The notes beneath the pieces are model-generated. The model ran no database searches, had not been told where the DNA came from, and worked only from the letters and a program-made list of their open reading frames with translations. Positions 1 through 5,148 of a stretch of DNA of 5,285 nt are shown piece after piece. The position numbers were made by a program, and so were the translations under genes. The stretch is from Rhodobacter sp. (lineage in GTDB: Bacteria > Pseudomonadota > Alphaproteobacteria > Rhodobacterales > Rhodobacteraceae), in contig JAIXVS010000045.1 in the NCBI GenBank assembly GCA_027482795.1, positions 1 through 5,285 of the forward strand, written 5' to 3'. The first letter of the stretch is position 1. Each line of letters starts with the position of its first letter.

Positions 1-1296
1 GCCCGACAGCAAAAAGTCCATGTCTTTTTCAAGCTCTTCCAAAGCTTCGCGCAACGAACCGCAAACCGTTGGGATTGCAGCCAATTCTTCGGGCGGCAGA
101 TCATACAGATCTTTGTCCGAAGCTGGGCCGGGATCGATTTTGTTCTTGATCCCGTCCAGACCTGCCATCAGCAGGGCAGCAAAGGCCAGATAGGGGTTGG
201 CCGATGGGTCGGGGAAGCGGGCCTCGACGCGCTTGGCTTTGGGCGATTCTGTCCATGGAATACGCACGCAGCCAGAGCGGTTGCGGGCCGAATAGGCGCG
301 CAGCACGGGTGCCTCGAAGCCCGGGATCAGGCGCTTGTAGCTGTTGGTGCCAGGGTTGGTCAGCGCGTTCAGCGCCTTGGCGTGCTTCAAAATACCGCCA
401 ATGAAATACAGCGCTTCTTGGCTTAGATCGGCATATTTATCGCCTGCAAACAAAGGCTTACCGCCCTTCCAGATGGACATGTTCACATGCATACCCGACC
501 CGTTATCGCCCTTCATTGGCTTTGGCATGAAGGTAACGGTCTTGCCATAGGCGTGGGCCACGTTGTGGATCACGTATTTGTATTTCTGGATGTTGTCGGC
601 CTGTTCGACCAAACCACCAAAAATCATGCCAAGTTCGTGCTGGCAGGTCGCCACTTCGTGGTGATGCTTGTCCACGCGCATACCCATGCGCTTCATCGTC
701 GACAGCATTTCGCCGCGCAAATCTTGCGCTTCGTCCACGGGGTTCACAGGGAAATAGCCGCCCTTGTGGCCCGCGATATGGCCGTAATTGCCACCTTCTT
801 GCACGGTGTCGGTGTTCCACGCAGCAGCGGCCGCGTCGATTTCGTAGGACACTTTGCGCGGGGTTACAGCAAAGCGCACATCGTCGAAGATGAAAAATTC
901 AGCCTCGGGCCCGAAATAGGCGGCATCACCCACGCCCGAAGATTTAAGGTAGGCTTCCGCCTTGATCGCGGTTTGACGTGGGCAGCGATCATAGGCTTCG
1001 CCCGTGTCAGGCTCGACCACGTTGCAATGCACGCACAGCGTTTTTTCGGCATAGAAGGGGTCAAGGTAGACCGATTCTGCATCGGGGATCAGTTTCATGT
1101 CGGATTGGTCAATCGACTTCCAGCCCGCAATCGAAGAGCCGTCAAACATAAAGCCTTCTTCGAAGAAGTCTTCATCAACCAGATCAGAGACCAAGGTCAC
1201 GTGCTGAAGTTTGCCTTTGGGATCGGTAAAGCGAATATCTACATATTCAACTTCTTCGTCCTTAATCAGTTTCAGAGCTTTTGAAATCGCGCTCAT
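1..1296 (-). CDS. glnA: Glutamine synthetase type I (GlnA), C-terminus cut by window edge
   Basis: Cytoplasmic enzyme that makes glutamine from glutamate, ammonia and ATP; GSI forms dodecamers. The minus-strand frame is open from the start codon to the window edge, giving 432 codons. Family length is about 468, so roughly the last 36 residues are missing. Landmarks (Met1 numbering): DGSSIAGW in the beta-grasp domain at 52-59; metal-binding GPEAEF with Glu131 and Glu133; the ATP/ammonia-site block NGSGMHVN at 265-272; the RNRS arginine segment at 338-341; and LYDLPPEE with Tyr398, equivalent to adenylylation site Tyr397 of the enteric enzyme. Activity is therefore probably controlled by GlnE adenylylation under PII. 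Two ATGs are adjacent (1299 and 1296). The second gives MSAISKALK and lies 7 bases from AAAGG (1304-1308), the better spacing, so 1296 is preferred. It follows glnB by 78 bases on the same strand and is probably co-transcribed with it. No defect is visible. Confidence 0.98.
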   Translation of the reverse strand, partial: MSAISKALKLIKDEEVEYVDIRFTDPKGKLQHVTLVSDLVDEDFFEEGFMFDGSSIAGWKSIDQSDMKLIPDAESVYLDPFYAEKTLCVHCNVVEPDTGEAYDRCPRQTAIKAEAYLKSSGVGDAAYFGPEAEFFIFDDVRFAVTPRKVSYEIDAAAAAWNTDTVQEGGNYGHIAGHKGGYFPVNPVDEAQDLRGEMLSTMKRMGMRVDKHHHEVATCQHELGMIFGGLVEQADNIQKYKYVIHNVAHAYGKTVTFMPKPMKGDNGSGMHVNMSIWKGGKPLFAGDKYADLSQEALYFIGGILKHAKALNALTNPGTNSYKRLIPGFEAPVLRAYSARNRSGCVRIPWTESPKAKRVEARFPDPSANPYLAFAALLMAGLDGIKNKIDPGPASDKDLYDLPPEELAAIPTVCGSLREALEELEKDMDFLLSG

Positions 1297-1303
1297 CATG
1301 CTG

Positions 1304-1308
1304 CCTTT
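1304..1308 (-). promoter_or_regulatory. Ribosome binding site of glnA
   Basis: AAAGG on the minus strand. It lies 4 bases before the first of two consecutive ATGs and 7 before the second, which favours the second ATG (1296) as the main start. A one-residue difference cannot be settled from sequence alone. Confidence 0.6.
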
Positions 1309-1340
1309 CGGGTTGGTGTTTCGGTTAGAAAGCATTTTTT

Positions 1341-1358
1341 ATCAGCGGCTTAGCTGAT
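1341..1358 (-). other. Small inverted repeat in the glnB-glnA spacer
   Basis: Perfect 6-base arms (ATCAGC at 1341-1346, GCTGAT at 1353-1358) around a 6-base loop. On the transcribed minus strand it is followed by a run of A, not T, so it is not an intrinsic terminator in the glnB-to-glnA direction. It could be a processing or mRNA-stability element between the two cistrons. The stem is short and may be chance. Confidence 0.35.
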
Positions 1359-1374
1359 CTGCGCCTTCGGGTGG

Positions 1375-1713
1375 TTAGACGGCATCATCACCAGTTTCGC
1401 CAGTGCGGATGCGGATCGCTTGTTCTACGGGATAGACAAAAATCTTGCCATCGCCAATTTTGTCAGTGCGCGCGGCGCTGATAATGGCGGCAATGGCTGC
1501 GTCAACCATATCGTCGGTCAACACCACTTCGATTTTCACCTTTGGCAGAAAATCCACGACATATTCGGCGCCGCGATACAATTCAGTATGGCCCTTTTGG
1601 CGGCCAAACCCTTTGACTTCGGTCACCGAAAGGCCCTGAACGCCCGCCTCTTGCAGCGCCTCTTTCACCTCGTCCAGTTTGAACGGTTTGATGATCGCTT
1701 CAATCTTTTTCAT
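1375..1713 (-). CDS. glnB: Nitrogen regulatory protein PII
   Basis: Small trimeric cytoplasmic signal protein. It binds ATP/ADP and 2-oxoglutarate, is uridylylated by GlnD when glutamine is low, and signals to GlnE (GlnA adenylylation) and NtrB. Starting at MKKIEAIIKPFK the product is 112 residues, exactly the family size. Visible hallmarks are the N-terminal strand KKIEAIIKPFKLDEV, the flexible T-loop at about 37-55 with the YRGAEY motif and uridylylation site Tyr51, the B-loop TDKIGDGKIFV at about 83-93, and the C-terminal R-x-R-T-G-E-T-G segment. The frame extends to an earlier ATG at 1812, but start 1713 is chosen because GAGGGGA (1721-1727) lies 7 bases upstream and because PII proteins begin here. 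Position directly before glnA marks it as GlnB rather than GlnK, which usually pairs with amtB. Confidence 0.98.
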   Translation of the reverse strand: MKKIEAIIKPFKLDEVKEALQEAGVQGLSVTEVKGFGRQKGHTELYRGAEYVVDFLPKVKIEVVLTDDMVDAAIAAIISAARTDKIGDGKIFVYPVEQAIRIRTGETGDDAV

Positions 1714-1720
1714 GGCGCGC

Positions 1721-1727
1721 TCCCCTC
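1721..1727 (-). promoter_or_regulatory. Ribosome binding site of glnB
   Basis: GAGGGGA on the minus strand, 7 bases before ATG 1713. It decides the start in favour of the 112-residue product over an in-frame ATG 99 bases upstream. Confidence 0.8.
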
Positions 1728-1796
1728 GTTGCAGTGCCTTATTGAAGACTGGCACGGGAAAAGACAATTTGACATCGGACAAATGCGGCGCTTTTT

Positions 1797-1832
1797 GGCG
1801 CAAGCACCGCAAGTTTTGCCTATTTTTGCGCC
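1797..1832. repeat. Inverted repeat in glnB leader/promoter region
   Basis: Perfect 7-base arms GGCGCAA (1797-1803) and TTGCGCC (1826-1832) enclose a 22-base AT-rich centre. It begins 84 bases before the glnB start. It could be a dyad operator or a weak hairpin in a long glnB leader. Function is inferred from position only. Confidence 0.35.
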
Positions 1833-1897
1833 TTAGTGTTCAAAAATTGAGCGAAATGAAAACTTTCTGATGGCGATGCGGATGCCGCTGGGTAAAT

Positions 1898-1918
1898 TTT
1901 TGCCATCTTGGGGCAAAA
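1898..1918. promoter_or_regulatory. Palindromic candidate operator TTTTGCC-N7-GGCAAAA
   Basis: Perfect 7-base arms at 1898-1904 and 1912-1918 with a 7-base centre, so the half-sites face each other about two helical turns across. It sits about 185 bases upstream of glnB and 104 bases upstream of tRNA-Leu. No T-tract directly follows on either strand, so a protein site is more likely than a terminator. NtrC is a natural suspect for a glnBA operon, but I cannot match it to a specific consensus with confidence. Confidence 0.45.
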
Positions 1919-2022
1919 TCCTTGCGTTTTTCCTCTCGCATCCCTGCCGATGCTTTGCTAGAAGGGCCCGAATTCGAGGCGCGGCTCGCCTACATTGGGC
2001 GGGGCTGCGTTTTGTTTGTTAT

Positions 2023-2107
2023 GCGGGTGTGGCGAAATTGGCAGACGCACCAGATTTAGGTTCTGGCGCCGCAAGGCGTGGGGGTTCAAGTCCCTCCACC
2101 CGCACCA
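2023..2107 (+). tRNA. tRNA-Leu (anticodon UAG), CCA encoded
   Basis: Complete class II tRNA of 85 bases. The acceptor stem GCGGGTG (2023-2029) pairs with CACCCGC (2097-2103), followed by discriminator A and an encoded CCA (2105-2107). The anticodon stem CCAGA/TCTGG (2050-2054/2062-2066) carries the loop TTTAGGT, giving anticodon TAG at 2057-2059, which reads CUA and probably other CUN leucine codons. The long variable arm typical of tRNA-Leu is CGCC-GCAA-GGCG (2067-2078). The T arm has a TTCAAGT loop (2085-2091) on a 5-pair stem with one G-T wobble. tig begins 21 bases after the CCA, so the two probably share a primary transcript. Confidence 0.98.
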
Positions 2108-2116
2108 GATATGGAA

Positions 2117-2121
2117 AAGGA
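2117..2121 (+). promoter_or_regulatory. Ribosome binding site of tig
   Basis: AAGGA placed 7 bases before ATG 2129. It fixes the tig start. The same frame is open back through the tRNA (ATG at 2078), and another in-frame ATG sits at 2111, but only 2129 has a properly spaced Shine-Dalgarno sequence. Confidence 0.85.
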
Positions 2122-2128
2122 CGAAAGA

Positions 2129-3463
2129 ATGCAGGTCACCGAAACCCTGAAAGACGGCCTTAAGCGCGGCTACACCATCACGGTGACGGCAGCCGAATTG
2201 GACGCCAAAGTTCAGGAAAAGCTGCTGGAAGCGCAGCCCGATGTCGAGATTAAGGGCTTTCGCAAAGGCAAGGTGCCTATGGCCATCTTGAAAAAGCAGT
2301 TCGGCGCGCGCCTGCTGGGTGATGCGATGCAAGACGCGATTGACGGCGCGATGAAAGACCATTTTGAAAAATCGGGCGACCGTCCTGCGCTGCAACCCGA
2401 TGTTAAAATGCAAAACGGCGAGACGTGGAAAGAAGGTCAGGATGTTGTGGTCGACATGACCTACGAATGCCTGCCGCCGATTCCAGAACTGGACGCGGGC
2501 AAGATCACGCTGGATCGTTTGTCGGTCAAGGCAGATGAGGCATCGGTGACCGAAGCCTTGGAAAATCTGGCAAAATCGTCGCAGAATTTCGCTGATAAGA
2601 AAAAGACCGCCAAAGCCGTAAGCGGCGACCAAGTGGTGATTGATTTCACAGGGTCGGTCGATGGCGTAGAATTTGAAGGCGGCGCTGGCACGGATTATCC
2701 GCTGGTGCTGGGCAGCAATTCGTTCATTCCCGGGTTCGAAGACCAACTGGTTGGCGCGCGCACGGGTGATGATGTAACGGTCAATGTCACCTTCCCTGAA
2801 AGCTATGGTGCGGCGCATTTGGCGGGCAAGGCTGCGGTTTTCGCCTGCAAAGTCAAATCGGTCAAGGGGCCAGAGGCCGCCGTGATTGACGATGAATTGG
2901 CCAAGAAATACGGGGCCGAAGATTTGGCCGCGCTGAAGGGGCAAATTGCCACCTCGCTGGAAGCCGAATACAAAGGTGCAGCCCGCGCGGTGCTAAAGCG
3001 CGCGCTGCTGGATCAGTTGGACACGATGGTAAAGTTTGATTTGCCAGCAGCCTTGGTTGAGGCAGAGGCAGCGCAGATTGCGCACCAATTGTGGCACGAA
3101 GAAAACCCGCATGTGCATGGCCATGACCACGGCAATGTGGAAACCACTGACGAGCATAAGAAACTGGCCGAGCGCCGCGTGCGTTTGGGCCTGGTTCTGG
3201 CCGAAATTGGCCGCAAGGCAGAAGTGACCGTATCGGACGCGGAAATGACCCAAGCCGTGCTGGCGCAGGCGCGTCAGTACCCAGGGCAAGAGCGGCAGTA
3301 TTTTGAATTTATTCAGAAAAACCCGCAAATGCAGCAGCAACTGCGCGCGCCTTTGTTTGAAGATAAGGTGGTAGATCACATCGTATCGGGCGCGAAAGTG
3401 ACCGATAAGGAAGTGTCAAAGGAAGATCTGCAAAAGCTGGTCGAAGCTTTGGACGAGATGTAA
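2129..3463 (+). CDS. tig: Trigger factor, ribosome-associated chaperone and prolyl isomerase
   Basis: Binds the ribosome near the exit tunnel (L23) and shields and folds nascent chains. The product has 444 residues, normal for the family. The N-terminal ribosome-binding domain (about 1-115) carries the signature GFRKGKVP at 43-50. The FKBP-type isomerase domain follows at about 163-247, including VVIDFTGSVDGVEFEGG and FIPGFEDQLVGA (199-210). The C-terminal alpha-helical chaperone domain fills about 250-444. A histidine-dense stretch at 319-343 (His 319, 323, 328, 330, 332, 334, 343) lies in the C-terminal arms and looks like a variable insertion. Start 2129 gives MQVTETLKDGLKRGY, the usual family beginning, and has a well-spaced ribosome binding site; longer versions would be translated tRNA. 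The gene is not followed by clpP/clpX here; instead it meets a convergent transporter gene after a terminator. Confidence 0.98.
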   Translation: MQVTETLKDGLKRGYTITVTAAELDAKVQEKLLEAQPDVEIKGFRKGKVPMAILKKQFGARLLGDAMQDAIDGAMKDHFEKSGDRPALQPDVKMQNGETWKEGQDVVVDMTYECLPPIPELDAGKITLDRLSVKADEASVTEALENLAKSSQNFADKKKTAKAVSGDQVVIDFTGSVDGVEFEGGAGTDYPLVLGSNSFIPGFEDQLVGARTGDDVTVNVTFPESYGAAHLAGKAAVFACKVKSVKGPEAAVIDDELAKKYGAEDLAALKGQIATSLEAEYKGAARAVLKRALLDQLDTMVKFDLPAALVEAEAAQIAHQLWHEENPHVHGHDHGNVETTDEHKKLAERRVRLGLVLAEIGRKAEVTVSDAEMTQAVLAQARQYPGQERQYFEFIQKNPQMQQQLRAPLFEDKVVDHIVSGAKVTDKEVSKEDLQKLVEALDEM

Positions 3464-3485
3464 GATTATCCACACGCCAAAACAG

Positions 3486-3520
3486 AAAGCCGTGCCCAAC
3501 TAGGGCGCGGCTTTTTCTTT
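3486..3520 (+). terminator. Intrinsic terminator of tig, overlapping the 3' end of the convergent transporter gene
   Basis: A 12-pair stem (3486-3497 with 3503-3514), one pair being a T-G wobble, has loop AACTA (3498-3502) and a T-rich tail to 3520. It starts 23 bases after the tig stop. On the opposite strand the wobble becomes a C-A mismatch and the T tract is interrupted, so it suits tig best but may work weakly both ways. The transporter's stop codon (TAG) lies in the loop and its last codons form the 3' arm. Confidence 0.9.
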
Positions 3521-4417
3521 TGTACGCAGCACGTAAATGCCTGCGCCGATAATCAAAGCAATACCAACCCAGCCCACAGCATTGGGCAATTCGCGCCAGA
3601 CCAGCCAACCCCAAAGCAAGCCCCAAAAGGCAAAGGTAAATTCAAATGGCGCAACGATAGAGGATTGGCCAACAGTATAGGCCAGCGTAAGCAGCGTTAA
3701 TCCAAAGGCGGCAATTGCCCCGCAGGCGCACATCAAAAACAGATCATAGCCCGTTGGCCAAACCCAGCCGCGTAGCAAAAACGCAAGGCTGGGGCTTGCG
3801 TTAGGCGCGCTGTCATTCCAGCCGAACATCAGCGAAAGGGCCAGCGCGCAGATCAAAAACGCGATATTGCCCCAAAAGGCCATCGCCGCGCCGCTGGCCC
3901 TGTTGCCCATGACCCGCGCCATAATCATCAGGCCCGCATAGGACAGCCCGCAGAAAATTGGCAGCAAAGCGACGGCATTAAAACTGCCTGCCTCGGGCTG
4001 CATCATCAACACCACGCCGACAAAGCCAACGAACACCGCCAACCAGCGCGGCAGGGCGACGGTTTCGCGCAGAATTAGCACGGATAAAATTGTGATGAAC
4101 AGCGGCGCAGTGAAATACAGCGCAACAGTTGTGGCCATGGGCAGCGCCGCCAGCCCCATGTAATAGGCGGTATAGGCCAGAAAATTCAAAAACCCGCGCA
4201 GCAGCATCAGCGGCCAAGCGGGCGATACCAGCGTGCGCAATGTGCCATCAAAATAGTACACAAGTACCAGCATAAAGGGCACAGCCGTAATGCTGCGCGC
4301 GACCATGGCCTGATGCAGCGGATAATCGCCCGACAGCAGTTTAAGAATCAGATCCTGCACCGAAAAAACGGCGATGCCAAAGACCAGATAGAATATAGCG
4401 CGGGTGTTTTGTTTCAT
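3500..4417 (-). CDS. EamA-family (DMT superfamily) inner-membrane transporter, substrate unknown
   Basis: Polytopic membrane protein of 305 residues, the usual length for this family, with about ten hydrophobic segments (roughly 7-25, 36-55, 68-86, 95-116, 122-139, 148-166, 178-198, 227-247, 251-275, 280-297). They fall into two EamA repeats (about 8-139 and 150-297). Each repeat ends in the family pattern of a basic residue plus Glu before the last helix: LRETVALPRW (Glu118) and WRELPNAVGW (Glu276). Members export or import small metabolites such as amino acids, nucleosides or riboflavin; nothing here fixes the substrate. The start is chosen by the typical N-terminus MKQNTRAIFYLVFG. No clear Shine-Dalgarno sequence precedes it; a TAG-type -10-like sequence (CTAGTC) 7 bases before ATG could suggest a leaderless message, but its -35 is poor. 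It lies 134 bases downstream of rplI on the same strand and may receive readthrough. The last codons overlap the tig terminator. Confidence 0.9.
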   Translation of the reverse strand: MKQNTRAIFYLVFGIAVFSVQDLILKLLSGDYPLHQAMVARSITAVPFMLVLVYYFDGTLRTLVSPAWPLMLLRGFLNFLAYTAYYMGLAALPMATTVALYFTAPLFITILSVLILRETVALPRWLAVFVGFVGVVLMMQPEAGSFNAVALLPIFCGLSYAGLMIMARVMGNRASGAAMAFWGNIAFLICALALSLMFGWNDSAPNASPSLAFLLRGWVWPTGYDLFLMCACGAIAAFGLTLLTLAYTVGQSSIVAPFEFTFAFWGLLWGWLVWRELPNAVGWVGIALIIGAGIYVLRTKEKAAP

Positions 4418-4488
4418 CGCGCCAGACTAGCGGACGGACTGCGCGCGCACTGTGCCCATCGCGGCACGATATGTCGCGAATGGGTTCC

Positions 4489-4521
4489 CAACCCTGCGCA
4501 TGAAAAAGCCGCGCAGGGTTG
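4489..4521. repeat. 11-base perfect inverted repeat overlapping the rplI terminator
   Basis: CAACCCTGCGC (4489-4499) and GCGCAGGGTTG (4511-4521) are perfect reverse complements around an 11-base centre. The right arm is shared with the rplI terminator stem (4508-4533), so in RNA the two hairpins exclude each other. A further 5-base dyad, GGGTT-CCC-AACCC (4482-4494), overlaps the left arm. It lies in the rplI-transporter spacer. Confidence 0.7.
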
Positions 4522-4533
4522 CCCCCGCGCGGC
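4503..4533 (-). terminator. Intrinsic terminator of the rpsR-rplI operon
   Basis: Read leftward, a GCCGCGC/GCGCGGC stem (4527-4533 with 4508-4514) continues through one G-T wobble and three G-C pairs. It is capped by the stable GNRA-type loop GCAA (4519-4522) and followed by TTTTT (4503-4507). It begins 18 bases after the rplI stop codon. The very GC-rich 11-pair stem with T tract is a textbook intrinsic terminator. Confidence 0.92.
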
Positions 4534-4551
4534 CCAATTGATGTGCAAAGC

Positions 4552-5136
4552 TTAGTCGCGCGTTAGGTTTTCGCCTTCTTGCGCGGCGCCCATTTCGTCA
4601 AACAGGTTTGCAATTTCAAACTCTGCTTCTGCTTCGGCTTCGGCTGCAATGGCGGCAATCGACTTGCCCGATGCTTGCAGTTCGGCTTCTTCGGGCGAAC
4701 GGGCCACGTTGACGGTGAACTTCGCCATAACTTCGGGGTGGAGTTGCACCGAAACAGGGTGCAGACCCAGTTCCTTGATGGGGCGATCCAGCACAACTTG
4801 GTTGCGGTTCACGGTAACGCCGCCAGCGGTGGCAGCATCAGCCGCATCGCGCGTGGTGACCGAACCGTACAGCGCGCCCGCATCCGATGCCGAACGGATG
4901 ATGACGTAGGTCTGACCATCCAATTGCGCTGCAACGGCCTCGGCTTCTTTGCGGGTTTCAAGGTTAACAGCCTCGAGCTGTGCCTTTTTGCCTTCGAAAG
5001 CCTTGATATTGGCGGCATTGGCGCGCAGCGCTTTGCCTTGGGGCAGCAGATAGTTGCGCCCGTAACCGTCTTTGACGTTGACGACTTCGCCCATTTGGCC
5101 CAGCTTGGGCACGCGTTGAAGTAGGATAACTTGCAT
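4552..5136 (-). CDS. rplI: 50S ribosomal protein L9
   Basis: Large-subunit protein that binds 23S rRNA near the base of the L1 stalk through its N-terminal domain and projects outward through a long helix. The product has 194 residues. The N-terminal RNA-binding domain (1-52) contains the L9 signature running from Gly13 through GYGRNYLLPQGKA (24-36). A connecting helix spans about 42-75 and the C-terminal domain about 76-148. After this comes an acidic, Ala/Glu-rich tail (149-194, with alternating A-E at about 164-172). Enteric L9 ends near 149, so the tail is an extension of some 45 residues; longer L9 is known in alphaproteobacteria. The start follows a strong AAGGAGAG (5141-5148) that overlaps the rpsR stop. 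The 10-base gap to rpsR shows one operon, ended by the terminator at 4503-4533. Confidence 0.98.
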   Translation of the reverse strand: MQVILLQRVPKLGQMGEVVNVKDGYGRNYLLPQGKALRANAANIKAFEGKKAQLEAVNLETRKEAEAVAAQLDGQTYVIIRSASDAGALYGSVTTRDAADAATAGGVTVNRNQVVLDRPIKELGLHPVSVQLHPEVMAKFTVNVARSPEEAELQASGKSIAAIAAEAEAEAEFEIANLFDEMGAAQEGENLTRD

Positions 5137-5140
5137 TTCT

Positions 5141-5148
5141 CTCTCCTT
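5141..5148 (-). promoter_or_regulatory. Ribosome binding site of rplI overlapping the rpsR stop codon
   Basis: AAGGAGAG on the minus strand, its first two bases being the last two of the rpsR TAA stop, 4 bases before the rplI ATG. The overlap suggests translational coupling of S18 and L9 synthesis. Confidence 0.85.

Larger units (their letters stand above)
1714..2022. promoter_or_regulatory. 309-base spacer between glnB and tRNA-Leu: divergent control region
   Basis: No gene is supported here. Reading frames crossing it are continuations of glnB, tig or antisense frames. It must carry promoters for glnBA (leftward) and for tRNA-Leu/tig (rightward). I found no convincing -35/-10 pair on either strand and no sigma-54 -24/-12 element. 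A weak candidate -10 for the tRNA is GCTAGA at 1957-1962, with no good -35. The spacer is rich in T/A tracts joined to GGC/GCC blocks: a palindrome at 1898-1918, an inverted repeat at 1797-1832, and two direct GGCGC copies separated by TTTTT (1787-1801). Such blocks may be regulator sites. Confidence 0.6.

Noticed and set aside
487..1284. Plus-strand open frame of 265 codons opposite glnA
   Set aside because: Antisense of a clearly intact glnA; the long frame follows from the codon bias of the real gene. No recognisable domain.
1750..1765. TGGCAC on the plus strand as a sigma-54 -24 element
   Set aside because: The needed TTGC-type -12 element is absent at the right distance, and it points away from glnB.
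1769..1774. TTGACA on the plus strand as a -35 element for tRNA-Leu
   Set aside because: No -10-like hexamer lies at 16-18 bases and it is about 250 bases upstream of the tRNA.
1420..1836. Plus-strand open frame opposite glnB
   Set aside because: Shadow of glnB, whose product has exactly the PII length and motifs.
1964..1975. Adjacent GGGCCC and GAATTC sites, resembling a cloning polylinker
   Set aside because: Only two restriction-type hexamers meet here and flanking sequence is continuous natural DNA up to the tRNA; most likely chance.
2023..2107. tRNA-Leu as an integration (att) site of a genomic island
   Set aside because: No integrase gene and no second copy of the tRNA 3' end is visible; both sides are housekeeping genes.
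2078..2128. 17-codon N-terminal extension of trigger factor (ATG at 2078 or 2111)
   Set aside because: The extension translates the tRNA T arm and acceptor stem. The ribosome binding site and family N-terminus both support ATG 2129.
1958..2944. Long minus-strand frame (328 codons) opposite tig and tRNA-Leu
   Set aside because: It is the antisense of tig and the tRNA. Its W-R-D-L-N-P-H end is what tRNA-Leu yields when translated backwards, a recurrent source of false protein annotations. No ribosome binding site or recognised domain supports it.
4579..5124. Plus-strand open frame of 181 codons opposite rplI
   Set aside because: Shadow of rplI; the L9 signature and the ribosome binding site are on the minus strand.
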